A stretch of 64,000 nt of DNA from an uncultured Thiohalocapsa sp. (GTDB taxonomy: Bacteria > Pseudomonadota > Gammaproteobacteria > Chromatiales > Chromatiaceae): the NCBI RefSeq assembly GCF_913063425.1, contig NZ_CAJXYK010000004.1, positions 120,370 to 184,369 on the forward strand, written 5' to 3'. The translations under genes and the position numbers were made by a program. The notes beneath the pieces are model-generated. The model had not been told where the DNA came from. It worked only from the letters and a program-made list of their open reading frames with translations, and did no database searches. Positions 1 through 9,856 of the stretch are shown here, in pieces. Position 1 is the stretch's first letter; each line of letters starts with the position of its first letter.

Positions 1-1
1 G

Positions 2-325
2 CGTTCCGAGCCCGAGCCGGACCTGATGCTGCTGCGCCCGCGCGAGGATTTCTACGAAGGCGCCAACCCGACGCCGGCGGACACGCTCCTGGTGATCGAG
101 ATCGGCGACAGCTCGTTGCGCTACGACCGGGAGGTGAAGGTGCCGCTGTATGCCGGCCACGGAGTACCGGAGGTTTGGCTGGTGGATCTGCGGCAACGGC
201 GCCTGGAGATCTATCGGGAGCCCGGTCCCGACGGCTACCGGCTGATGCTGCGGCCCGACGCCAGCGAGGTCATCACGCCGGCGCTGTTGCCGGGCCTGCG
301 CATCGCCGTCGCGGACATCTGGTAG
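2..325 (+). CDS. Uma2 family (DUF820) protein, C-terminal part
   Basis: Partial gene whose 5' end lies before the window. The frame is open from base 2 and reads SEPEPDLMLLRPR before the first ATG at 26, so the tracked start is internal. The 'PDL' segment, the 'LVIEIGDSS' strand, 'KVPLYAGHGVPEVWLVD' and the closing 'LLPGLRIAVADIW' match the C-terminal half of Uma2/DUF820 proteins, which have a PD-(D/E)xK nuclease-like fold. The acidic and lysine residues expected of that fold are present (D of PDL, E of IEI, K of VKVP). The family is common in high-GC bacteria and its biological role is unclear. A small hairpin follows before the convergent dehydrogenase gene. The family call is firm; nuclease activity is only inferred from the fold. 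Confidence 0.85.
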   Translation, partial: RSEPEPDLMLLRPREDFYEGANPTPADTLLVIEIGDSSLRYDREVKVPLYAGHGVPEVWLVDLRQRRLEIYREPGPDGYRLMLRPDASEVITPALLPGLRIAVADIW

Positions 326-440
326 CGGGGCGCGCGGCCGGCCGAGTCGGGTAAGGACCCGTTCATCCATTGATCAGCGAGCCCGGGGCACGCAGGGGCA
401 ACTGGGGTGAATCAGCGAAGCGCCTCCACCACAAGCAACT

Positions 441-456
441 GGGCGCGCCAGCGCCC
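441..456. terminator. Short hairpin between convergent genes
   Basis: GGGCGC-gcca-GCGCCC is a perfect 6-bp stem with a 4-base loop. It sits between the convergent Uma2 fragment and the dehydrogenase. There is no U-tract, so intrinsic terminator function is only inferred from position. Confidence 0.35.
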
Positions 457-474
457 TGAGCAGGTGTTACGCAG

Positions 475-1323
475 TCAACCCCGTCCCCCGCGGCTGATGC
501 GCGCGAGCGCCCAGTCCAGCGCCCGGGTGTTGAGCAGGCGCCTGAGTGTGCCCATGAGATGGGTCGGAAAGGTCACGTAGTAGCGCGGGCGTGGCCGCGG
601 ACTCTCCAGCGCATGCACCAGCTTCTTCAGCACCGCCTCCGGCGGCAGCGTGAAGGGCTGGGCCGGGCCCTCGGTGGTGAGCCGCGCCTCCATGCGCCGA
701 TAGGTGGCCCGGTGCACGCTGTGCTCGGCGTCGATGGTGCGCCGGTAGACCGCATGGGCATTGTCGCGGAAGCGGCTCAGGATGGGGCCGGGCTCGATCA
801 GGCTCACGTGGATGCCGCTGCCCGCCAGCTCCAGCCGCAGGGTGTCCGTGAGCCCTTCCAGCGCGAATTTGCTCGCCACATAGGCGCCGCGGTATGGCAG
901 CGCGATGAGCCCGAGCACGGAGCTGTTCTGCACGATGCGCCCGTGCCCCTCGGCGCGCATGAGCGGGATCACGCGCCGGGTCAGGTCGTGCCAGCCGAGC
1001 AGATTGGTCTCGAGCTGAGCGCGCAGGACCTCGCGCGTCAGGTCCTCCACCGCACCCGGCTGGCCATAGGCGCCGTTGTTGAAGAGTGCATCCAGACGCC
1101 CGCCCGTCAGCGCCAGGGCCGCATCCAGCCCGGAGCGGATGCTCGCGGGGTCGTCCAGGTCCAGCTGGACGGCGTCGAGGCCCTCGCCCTGAAGCCGGGC
1201 GACATCCGCCGCCCGCCGTGCCGAGGCGATGACCCGCCAGCCGCGCGCCGCAAGCCCGTGCGCGCAGCTGTAGCCGATGCCGCTGGAGCAGCCGGTGATG
1301 AGAATTGTCGGTGCTGTGGTCAT
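475..1323 (-). CDS. Short-chain dehydrogenase/reductase (SDR)
   Basis: Classical SDR-type NAD(P)-dependent oxidoreductase of 282 residues. The nucleotide-binding glycine motif TGCSSGIG is at the extreme N-terminus. The usual NNAG is altered to NNGAYG, the catalytic serine lies in 'NSSVLG', and the YxxxK pair is in 'YVASK'. The start was set at MTTAPTILITG, which places the Rossmann strand at the N-terminus; the longer tracked ORF adds 15 residues without homology. The overall pattern resembles the YbbO-like group often annotated as oxidoreductases acting on small aldehydes, ketones or retinol-like compounds. The substrate cannot be told from sequence. It reads away from the KAP operon, so the two transcription units are divergent and share a 176-bp intergenic region. 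Confidence 0.9.
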   Translation of the reverse strand: MTTAPTILITGCSSGIGYSCAHGLAARGWRVIASARRAADVARLQGEGLDAVQLDLDDPASIRSGLDAALALTGGRLDALFNNGAYGQPGAVEDLTREVLRAQLETNLLGWHDLTRRVIPLMRAEGHGRIVQNSSVLGLIALPYRGAYVASKFALEGLTDTLRLELAGSGIHVSLIEPGPILSRFRDNAHAVYRRTIDAEHSVHRATYRRMEARLTTEGPAQPFTLPPEAVLKKLVHALESPRPRPRYYVTFPTHLMGTLRRLLNTRALDWALARISRGGRG

Positions 1324-1499
1324 GAATGCGCTCTTGTGCCGTGCCGGACTGCCGCGTAGCATTTCCACTCGACTTGGGCGATTTTGGTTGCGGGCTCAGG
1401 TAGCCGAAGAGATCAGCCCACTGGCGGCGCGGTCTGTGCTGCATCATGGTGGCACAGCCCACTCTCGGGTGGGCAGCGAAAGAAAGGGAACCTGATGGA

Positions 1500-4400
1500 A
1501 TGAGTGAGTCACGGGAATTGCTCGCCGGGCGCCTGAACGAGGCGCCGGTCGACGAAGCCCTGCTTTGGAAGCTGTACTGGGGCATGGACGGCGAGGAGCC
1601 TCAGGTGCTGACGCGCTTGGCAGCGGCTGTGGTAGGGAGCGAGCACAGCGGCCATGCCCTGATCTCCGGTCGCTATGGTGTCGGTAAGACCAGCTTCCTG
1701 CGTGCTCTGCTGACTCACCTTGAAAACCATCCGCTGGAGCCCCTTCAGCTCTGGCTCACCATGCCGCTCATCACGAGCTACACCAGCTCCTCGGCGGTGG
1801 CGGCCGTGATCGGTGCCATGGTCGAGAATCTCTGTGCGGACGCGCCGTTGGTCCACCCGGACGGCTGGCACCCTGACCGCGTCCCCGAGGACAATAAAGG
1901 ACTGGACCCAATGATCCTGCAGGCCCTGGAGGACCTGTGGCGCAGTGAAGGTCCCTTCGAGCCGGCGTGTGACGGCGGCAGCGGCAACGAGCCCCTGCGG
2001 CCGAACCGCATGGCCGGGGCCGCATCGGCCGTCAGCCGTGTCTACCGCAGCAACACCATCGAGCAGATGATCGACCGGCGCCTGGGCTGGGCACCGGACC
2101 GGCTGGGCACGCCGCTGGTGGTCTATCTGGACGACCTCGACCGCTGCAAGCTGGATGTTGCCGAGGCGGTAATCCAGCTGCTGCTGCGCTTTCGCAGCAG
2201 TCGCGCCGTGCGCTTCGTCATCGCCTGCGACCGCGAGCTGATGGAGCGGGGCGTCCTCGCATGGATGGACAAGAATGGTACCCATGCGGACGGTCATGTC
2301 TATGTCACGGCCAATTCGGCGCTAGAGAAATACCTGGACGTCATTCTGCGCCTGCCCAGGTTGAGTGAGCCCGCGGCTGAGGCCGCCGCGGGGGCGGGGT
2401 TTCTCGGTCTCCGCCCCGGCCTTCTGGAACTGCTGAGGGTGCCGCGAAAGGACTTCGGCACTGTGCCGGAGTCCGTCCTGGAGCGCTGCGCCGAGCCCGG
2501 TGGCGAGCGGCGAGCGCCCGATCCTGATCCCATACTCGCTGAGTACCTGCTGACCTGGCTCCTGGACGGGCTGGACGAGGATCGCCTGGTGTGGCGCCGG
2601 TCCGACCCCGACGACCCGCCGCCTCCGCCCGGCGCTCCAGCTCCGCTTCAAGCCCCTGAGGTGGCGGGCCTCGATGACGACGCGCAGGCTGCACCTGACA
2701 ATGAGGAGCCGCCGACGCCGTCGGTAGCGCACGGGGCCGACCACCCCGGTACCCCGGCTGGAGCGCCGCCGGCATCGAAAGAAGGCACATTCGAGGACCC
2801 GGCCAGTTTTCAGGATCCGAACAAGGCGCGGCCCGCGGAGAAAATCTTCCTGGCCAAGCTGACCCCCCTCGCCGAGGGGCTGCGCCAGCTCGTCTGTCTC
2901 GATGAGCGCCGTGGGCTGCTGCGTTTGCGGCCAGCCTATCGAGCCCTGGCCTCAGCGCTCACCCCGCGCCAGCTCAAGGCCTACCTGCGGGCACGGCTGG
3001 TCCAGAGCGGCGGCACTCAGGGCGGTCCGGCGGAGACGCTGCTGGAGCAGGAGTTCCATCTGTTCTGGCGCGTCAAGCGGGAAGAGCCTGAGATTTTCCG
3101 GTTCATTGCCGCCGCAGCCAATGCAGCGGGCTCGCAGACGCAGGTCGGCTTTCGGCAGCTGGCCTTGTTCTTCGATCAGCTACGCGCATTGATCGAGTCC
3201 TCGACCATTCTGACCGAAGACCGGCTGCGCGAGGTCTGGCCGGAGAACCACGAGGAGCGTGTCCTGCTGCTGCGGCTGCTCGATGCCCTGCACGCCGAGC
3301 AGCGCGGTGCGCAGGCACCGCGCGTCTCTGCACGAGGCACCGTCGCGCCGGCGCTGGAAGGCGGGCGCGACCCCGAGTTCGCGGACTGGGTGCGCGGCCA
3401 CTTCGGTCGTATGCCCCAGGGTGCCACCGTCGCGGAGCAGGTCTCGAGCTTTCAGGACTATGCACTCGCCAGACATCGAAACGGCGTCCGGGATGTCTTC
3501 CCCATCGTCGGTGAGTACGCGGATCGCTATCTGGAGCGTCACCTGCCGTACTTCGCCCAGTCCACCGCCACCAGTCTGTCGAACCTGGCGGTGCTCATCG
3601 ACGATCAGGCGCCGTTCGAGGCCGAGTGCGATGCCCTGTTCGATGCCGCCGTGCACCTCAATCCTCAGCACGGCTCGATCCCGCTCTACTACGCGGATTT
3701 CCTGACCAAGGCGTATGTCGAGGAGCCCAGGCGTGGGCGGCTGATTCCGGCGCGCTTCCCCGATGACGGTGTCATGCTCGATCGGTGCGAGGCGCTGCTT
3801 GCGACGGTGAGCGCCGAGGACGGTGCCACACGCCTGCACCTGGCTACCCTGCGGCTGCAACTGGACAAAGCGCGGGGTCTGCCGGATGCCGAGCTGATAC
3901 CAAAAGTGCAGGATGTCGTGGATGCGCACATGGGCCGGCTGCTGGTGGAGGCCCGGATTGCGCAATATGCCTCCCTGACCAGATTCGACAGCATGTTGGA
4001 CATGGTCATCGGCCGCGATTCCACCAACCTGCCGCGCAAGGGGACCATCCTGGGCGTCATCTGGGCCGTGCTGGAGACCTGCCGGGCCTCGCCCTGGGTC
4101 GCCGCCATGTTCGTCGCCAACAATTATGTGGGGCAGAGCCGGAGTAACAGCTCCGAAGAGCGGCTCGGGCTCAGGGTCAACCTCGGGCTCCTTGCGGACC
4201 TGGACATGCTCGCCGCGGCGCCGGACCGCACCGCTGAGATCTGGACCCAGACCCTGTTGACCTGGGCCGGGAACGCATCGGAGCGCGGCTCCTCGATCGC
4301 ATCCCGTGTGGCGCTCGGCCTGCTTGCGGCGCAGGTCTATGGCCGTGGAGGCGGGGCATATGCCGCCCGTGCCGCCGTCATCTGGCAGCGGATACAGGCA

Positions 4401-4670
4401 GACGGGGAGCCGGATAATAGGCGCCTCCTCGCTGCGCTGTCGGACAAGCATAAAGACGCGTTGGCAGCGCTGAGTGAGAAGCCGACGAAGCCCGCGGTGA
4501 TCGAGCAGGCTCGCGACGCCGTATTCCAGGACGATATTGGCACCCCGGTGACCGACAGCGATACCTTCGCCAAGCTGGCGAGTTGGCCCGCTTGGGCCGA
4601 CCAGCAGCCGCGGATCATGGCGCTGGCCGCCGAGCTTTGTGGCGCCCCCGGGGAGGCGGGCCATGACTGA
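1500..4670 (+). CDS. Large KAP-family P-loop NTPase with proline-rich linker and long helical C-terminus
   Basis: A 1056-residue cytosolic protein. Walker A GRYGVGKT is near residue 57, Walker B 'VVYLDDLDRC' near 206, and a 'LEKYLDVILRLP' element near 280; these are the signatures of KAP NTPases, named after Kidins220, ARMS and PifA. Roughly residues 365-450 form a Pro/Asp-rich low-complexity linker (PPPPPG). The remaining ~600 residues are helical with one TPR-like stretch ('FDAAVHLNPQHGSIPLYYADFL') and no domain I recognise. No transmembrane helices are evident, although many KAP proteins carry them. The start at 1500 is preceded by AGAAAGGGAA and gives MSESRELL; the track start at 1446 has no ribosome site. 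It overlaps the second KAP gene by 8 bases (ATGACTGA). PifA excludes phage T7, so a defence role is a reasonable but unproven inference. Confidence 0.85.
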   Translation: MSESRELLAGRLNEAPVDEALLWKLYWGMDGEEPQVLTRLAAAVVGSEHSGHALISGRYGVGKTSFLRALLTHLENHPLEPLQLWLTMPLITSYTSSSAVAAVIGAMVENLCADAPLVHPDGWHPDRVPEDNKGLDPMILQALEDLWRSEGPFEPACDGGSGNEPLRPNRMAGAASAVSRVYRSNTIEQMIDRRLGWAPDRLGTPLVVYLDDLDRCKLDVAEAVIQLLLRFRSSRAVRFVIACDRELMERGVLAWMDKNGTHADGHVYVTANSALEKYLDVILRLPRLSEPAAEAAAGAGFLGLRPGLLELLRVPRKDFGTVPESVLERCAEPGGERRAPDPDPILAEYLLTWLLDGLDEDRLVWRRSDPDDPPPPPGAPAPLQAPEVAGLDDDAQAAPDNEEPPTPSVAHGADHPGTPAGAPPASKEGTFEDPASFQDPNKARPAEKIFLAKLTPLAEGLRQLVCLDERRGLLRLRPAYRALASALTPRQLKAYLRARLVQSGGTQGGPAETLLEQEFHLFWRVKREEPEIFRFIAAAANAAGSQTQVGFRQLALFFDQLRALIESSTILTEDRLREVWPENHEERVLLLRLLDALHAEQRGAQAPRVSARGTVAPALEGGRDPEFADWVRGHFGRMPQGATVAEQVSSFQDYALARHRNGVRDVFPIVGEYADRYLERHLPYFAQSTATSLSNLAVLIDDQAPFEAECDALFDAAVHLNPQHGSIPLYYADFLTKAYVEEPRRGRLIPARFPDDGVMLDRCEALLATVSAEDGATRLHLATLRLQLDKARGLPDAELIPKVQDVVDAHMGRLLVEARIAQYASLTRFDSMLDMVIGRDSTNLPRKGTILGVIWAVLETCRASPWVAAMFVANNYVGQSRSNSSEERLGLRVNLGLLADLDMLAAAPDRTAEIWTQTLLTWAGNASERGSSIASRVALGLLAAQVYGRGGGAYAARAAVIWQRIQADGEPDNRRLLAALSDKHKDALAALSEKPTKPAVIEQARDAVFQDDIGTPVTDSDTFAKLASWPAWADQQPRIMALAAELCGAPGEAGHD

Positions 4671-6345
4671 CGCGGCGGACCATCCGACGCAGTCCGATAG
4701 TCTTCTCTGTCGGCATGAGATCGTCGCGCGGCTCGGCGGTGCGCTGAGGAAGGAGTCGCGGAACATCCTGCTGGCGGGGCCCTGGGGCTCGGGCAAGACG
4801 ACCCTGCTTGAGGGAGAGGATTTTGAGCGCGAGCTTGAAGAGCATGTCGCGGCAGGCCAGCGCAGGCCGTGGAAGGTGCTCACCTTCTCCCCCTGGGAGG
4901 AGACGGCACACCAGGACTGTGCCGCGGGCTTTCTGCGCTTCCTCGCCTTGGAGGTGGCGAAGGCGGAGGCGGCTTCAGACGTATCCCAGCCGCTCCCCGA
5001 GCGATTGGTCGCCGAGTCCAAGTACGTCTGGCAGGCCTTCCTCGATCTCGGCGTTGAGGCCATGCCGTACCTCAAAGACGCCGTCGCTGCTGTACCCGGC
5101 GGCACCCTCGCCTTCTGGCTGGCGCGGCTCACGGCAAAGCTGTACGCGCAGCGCGAGAATTCCCGGGCCGATGCGGAGGGGGCTCTGCCGCCACTGCAGA
5201 TGCGCGTATTGCGAGGGCAGATGCGGCTGCTGCTCGAGCGCCTGGCGGCCACCCACGGTGCGGAGCGGATTCTGCTGATCGTCGATGACCTGGACCGAGC
5301 CCGGCCCGACGAAGCGGTGGCCGTGCTGGACAGCCTCTATCACCTGTTCCTGCCCCAGCCCAAGCGTAAGCAGTCAGCGGGCAACGCCGAGGAGGCCTGG
5401 CCGGCCGGGCGTGAAGCGAAGATCGACAAGCGCTCTTGGCCGCGGCGGCTGCGCTCATGGCTCCGGCGGCTGTTCGTGCGCGGGCGATCCGCGGCTCGAG
5501 ATGGTCATCCGTTGGCATTGGACGACGCTGAAGCTGCTTCAGTTTCATCGCAGGATCCGGCGAAATGGCCGCTCAGCAGCATCTGGGCAGTGAACATCGC
5601 GATGCTGGAGGAATTTCTCTACGAGCACTACCGGCGGCAGCCTAGCTTCGACCCTACCGCCTATCTGGAGAAACTCTTCCACTGCCGAGTCAATGTGCCG
5701 CCACTGTTTCAGAGCGCTGTCTCCCAGGAGCCGGCCAGTCTATGGTCCGGGTCCTTGAGTGAGGTGAAGAAGTCCTTGATTGAGGCGAAGAAGAGGATTC
5801 AGGGTGAAGCGCCCACAGAGTGCTTGGACGACCCGCCGGTAGCGCTGCGCCAGGCCGAGGCGCTCACCGAGTGCTTGGACAACCCGGAGATGGCGTTGCA
5901 CCTGGCCAATGGGCTCAGCTACGCCGTGCTCGGCAACCTCCGGCTTTATGAGAGCGTACGCGGCGCTTGCCGTGACTACTGGCTGTTTCTCATCGAGCAC
6001 GGCAACCCGCCCGACCCGGCGCGACTGACGCCCGATCAGCTGCTGCGGGACGCGCAGGCGCTGACTCTGGTGCAGGCCTATCCGGGTTTCCGCGAAGCCA
6101 TCGCACTGTACGACGGCATGTGGCCGCATTTTATGAATCGAGTCAACGCACGGCTGCGGCAGGCGAGCTTCGAGATGGTCGAGAATCCGGCCTACCGCCA
6201 TATCGACGACCCTAACTTGCTGACGCTGCTGATGGACCTGGGCGCCGTTCGCTACGATCAGGCGTCTGATCGCTATGTCTCGATCCGCGACGGTCAGCAG
6301 CGGCTCACCCGCGAGCTGGGGGAGCTGCTGCGCGCGGGCTTCTGA
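4663..6345 (+). CDS. Second KAP-family P-loop NTPase, translationally coupled to the first
   Basis: 560 residues, starting inside the last codons of the upstream KAP gene (ATGACTGA). Walker A GPWGSGKT is at residues 39-46, followed by the KAP-typical 'FSPWEETAHQD'. Walker B 'LLIVDDLDR' is near 203-211, and the distal 'AYLEKLFHCRVNVPP' motif lies around residue 335. A hydrophobic stretch around residues 135-160 is where family members insert membrane helices, but here it is too short and interrupted to be convincing. After Walker B comes a strongly basic segment (RSWPRRLRSWLRRLFVR) that could bind a membrane or nucleic acid. A 17-residue unit beginning TECLD is tandemly duplicated near residues 385-418. 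The close overlap with gene 1 implies the two ATPases are made together and probably interact. Target and trigger are unknown. Confidence 0.85.
   Translation: MTDAADHPTQSDSLLCRHEIVARLGGALRKESRNILLAGPWGSGKTTLLEGEDFERELEEHVAAGQRRPWKVLTFSPWEETAHQDCAAGFLRFLALEVAKAEAASDVSQPLPERLVAESKYVWQAFLDLGVEAMPYLKDAVAAVPGGTLAFWLARLTAKLYAQRENSRADAEGALPPLQMRVLRGQMRLLLERLAATHGAERILLIVDDLDRARPDEAVAVLDSLYHLFLPQPKRKQSAGNAEEAWPAGREAKIDKRSWPRRLRSWLRRLFVRGRSAARDGHPLALDDAEAASVSSQDPAKWPLSSIWAVNIAMLEEFLYEHYRRQPSFDPTAYLEKLFHCRVNVPPLFQSAVSQEPASLWSGSLSEVKKSLIEAKKRIQGEAPTECLDDPPVALRQAEALTECLDNPEMALHLANGLSYAVLGNLRLYESVRGACRDYWLFLIEHGNPPDPARLTPDQLLRDAQALTLVQAYPGFREAIALYDGMWPHFMNRVNARLRQASFEMVENPAYRHIDDPNLLTLLMDLGAVRYDQASDRYVSIRDGQQRLTRELGELLRAGF
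5815..5916 (+). repeat. 51-bp in-frame tandem duplication inside the second KAP gene
   Basis: Two adjacent 51-base units share GAGTGCTTGGAC at the same offset and encode TECLDDPPVALRQAEAL and TECLDNPEMALHLANGL. The copies have diverged at many third positions, so the duplication is not recent. It keeps the reading frame. Confidence 0.8.
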
Positions 6346-6443
6346 GACGTGGCCGACGAGGCGCTGCACGGGGATCGACACGTACTCGGGAAGCCTGCGG
6401 CAAATGCCCCTCGGCAAAGCTACGTGGCGGTTTTCAGCGATGC

Positions 6444-6467
6444 GGTGCGCCTGGGGCCAGGCGCACC
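6444..6467. terminator. Strong bidirectional hairpin
   Basis: GGTGCGCCTGG and CCAGGCGCACC form a perfect 11-bp inverted repeat separated by two G residues. It lies between the end of the KAP operon and the convergent PEBP-like gene, the expected place for a shared terminator. No U-run follows. Confidence 0.55.
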
Positions 6468-6471
6468 CGGC

Positions 6472-6954
6472 TCAGGCTGAATCACCTTTCTGGTAGGTAC
6501 CTACCAGCAGCGCCTCCGCCAGCACATGGCCCGCCATGGCGGCCTCGAGCTGCGCCTTGGTGGGCTGGTCCAGGCCGCTCAGCACGGTGTCCAGCGCATA
6601 GAGCTTGTGGAAATAGCGATGCCGGCCGATGGGCGGGCAGGGTCCGCCGTAGGCCGGCTGGCCCCAGTCGTTGAGGCCGGCCTTGGCGCCGGGCAGGAGC
6701 TGGTCACCGCGAACCCCCGGGGGCAGGCCGGTGCTGTCCGGCGGCAGATTGTAGAGCACCCAGTGGACATAGGTCATGCGCGGCGCCGCCGGGTCCGGTG
6801 CGTCCGGGTCGTCGACGATCAGGGCCAGGCTTTGGGTGCCGTCCGGTACGCCCTGCCAGTCGAGCCGCGGCGAGGTGTCCGCACCCTCGCAGGTGTGCTC
6901 GCGGGGGATACGCCCGCCCTCGGCGAAGGCGGGCGAGGTCAGTTGCAGTGTCAT
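6472..6954 (-). CDS. YbhB/YbcL family PEBP-like (Raf kinase inhibitor-like) protein
   Basis: 160-residue protein of the phosphatidylethanolamine-binding protein superfamily, bacterial YbhB/YbcL branch. Visible hallmarks are the N-terminal 'LTSPAFAEGGRIPREHTCEGADTSP', the ligand-pocket 'IVDDPDAPDP' and 'YVHWVLYNLPP', and 'GPCPPIGRHRYFHKLYALD'. The start was placed at MTLQLTSP because GGAGG lies five bases upstream; the tracked ORF adds 21 residues without homology. No signal peptide is seen, so it is probably cytoplasmic. The biological role of this family in bacteria is not settled. It is transcribed toward the KAP operon and shares only a terminator region with it. Confidence 0.92.
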   Translation of the reverse strand: MTLQLTSPAFAEGGRIPREHTCEGADTSPRLDWQGVPDGTQSLALIVDDPDAPDPAAPRMTYVHWVLYNLPPDSTGLPPGVRGDQLLPGAKAGLNDWGQPAYGGPCPPIGRHRYFHKLYALDTVLSGLDQPTKAQLEAAMAGHVLAEALLVGTYQKGDSA

Positions 6955-7055
6955 GCTTGCCTCCGGTGGTGGCTCGGGGACGACGTAGTTTGAATCACCA
7001 CGCGCAAACCCTACCATGGGCGGGTTGATCGATTTCCCCCGGTGAGGACCCGACG

Positions 7056-7424
7056 ATGCCCATCTACGCCTATCGCTGCGAGGCCTGTGGCCACGAACTG
7101 GACGCGCTGCAGAAGATCAGCGATGCCCCCCTGACCGACTGCCCTGCCTGCGGTGCCGCCGCGCTGAAGAAACAGCTCACCGCCGCCGCGTTCCGTCTCA
7201 AGGGCGCCGGCTGGTACGAGACCGACTTCAAGAAGGACGGCAAGAAGAACCTGCACCAGGCCGACGACAAGCCCAAGGAGAAGGCCGCGGATGCCGGCAA
7301 GTCCGGCGACAAGGCCGGGGATAGCGGCCAGGGCAAGACCGGCGGCGACAAGCAGACCGCCGCGAAGCCGGCTGCCGACAGCAAGCCCGCCCAGCCCAAG
7401 CCCAAACCGGCGGCCGCGGGCTGA
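7056..7424 (+). CDS. FmdB family zinc-ribbon protein
   Basis: 122 residues. The first ~55 form the FmdB/CxxC zinc ribbon: MPIYAYRCEACGHE supplies the first Cys pair, 'DCPACG' the second, then 'LKGAGWYETDF'. The rest is a low-complexity Lys/Ala/Pro/Gly tail, common in this family and probably disordered. FmdB was named for a proposed regulator of an amidase operon, but the general role is unknown. The gene precedes aspS, a frequent arrangement in gammaproteobacteria. A hairpin separates the two genes. Confidence 0.93.
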   Translation: MPIYAYRCEACGHELDALQKISDAPLTDCPACGAAALKKQLTAAAFRLKGAGWYETDFKKDGKKNLHQADDKPKEKAADAGKSGDKAGDSGQGKTGGDKQTAAKPAADSKPAQPKPKPAAAG

Positions 7425-7441
7425 GGCCCGGCGGTCAGCTT

Positions 7442-7462
7442 GCGCCGCCTCGGGGGCGGCGC
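7442..7462 (+). terminator. Hairpin between fmdB-like gene and aspS
   Basis: GCGCCGCC-tcggg-GGCGGCGC is a perfect 8-bp stem with a 5-base loop, 17 bases after the upstream stop codon. A T-rich stretch (TATCTTGACGTGTTATTTT) follows at once. It may be a partial terminator, and the TTGACG in that stretch may be the -35 of the aspS promoter. Confidence 0.45.
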
Positions 7463-7557
7463 TATCTTGACGTGTTATTTTGGGCGGCGAGCAGCCGCCC
7501 GAAGCATTTTCCACAGGTCGACACGGCAGCCGTCGACGGTAAAGGGGACCGACCACC

Positions 7558-9336
<1,779 letters not shown>

Positions 9337-9369
9337 GGGGCTTGAGGCTGAGGGCTGGGGCGTGTCCCA

Positions 9370-9840
9370 GTGACTTCCGGCCATCTTCTGCAATCAGCAC
9401 CTGCAAAGCGCCCGGTCTCGGTCCTGGTCGTGGTGTACACCGAGGCCGGTGAGTTTCTGCTCCTGAACCGCGTGCGACCGCCGCACTTCTGGCAATCCGT
9501 CACCGGCAGCCTGCTCCCGGGGGAGTCGCCGCGGGCCGCGGCGCTCCGGGAGCTGCGGGAGGAGACGGGGCTGATCGGGACCGCGGCCATTGTCGACCTG
9601 CACCAGAGTCGGCTCTTTCCCATCAAGCCGGCCTGGCGCGCCCGTTATCGCCCTGGGGTCTGCTTCAACCGCGAGCACTGGTTCTCGCTGCGGCTTCCGG
9701 GGCGCCGCCGCATCCGCCTGGCCGCTGATGAGCACAGCGGCTGCCGCTGGCTGCCCGCTGAGGCCGCCGCGCGCCTCACGGGCTCCTGGACCAACCGCGA
9801 TGCCATCCGCCTGCTTGCGGGTGGATACGCTTGCGGATAA
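9370..9840 (+). CDS. nudB: Dihydroneopterin triphosphate diphosphatase (Nudix)
   Basis: 156-residue Nudix hydrolase. The Nudix box reads GSLLPGESPRAAALRELREETGL. The flanking 'KRPVSVLVVVYTEAGEFLLLNRVRPPHFWQSVTGSL' and 'EHWFSLRLP' are characteristic of NudB, which removes pyrophosphate from dihydroneopterin triphosphate in folate synthesis. The position directly after aspS is the common proteobacterial arrangement. The start is a GTG with only a weak purine-rich leader, so a start a few codons later is possible. The C-terminus 'WTNRDAIRLL' is intact. Confidence 0.92.
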   Translation: MTSGHLLQSAPAKRPVSVLVVVYTEAGEFLLLNRVRPPHFWQSVTGSLLPGESPRAAALRELREETGLIGTAAIVDLHQSRLFPIKPAWRARYRPGVCFNREHWFSLRLPGRRRIRLAADEHSGCRWLPAEAAARLTGSWTNRDAIRLLAGGYACG

Positions 9841-9856
9841 TGCGATTGTCCACCCC

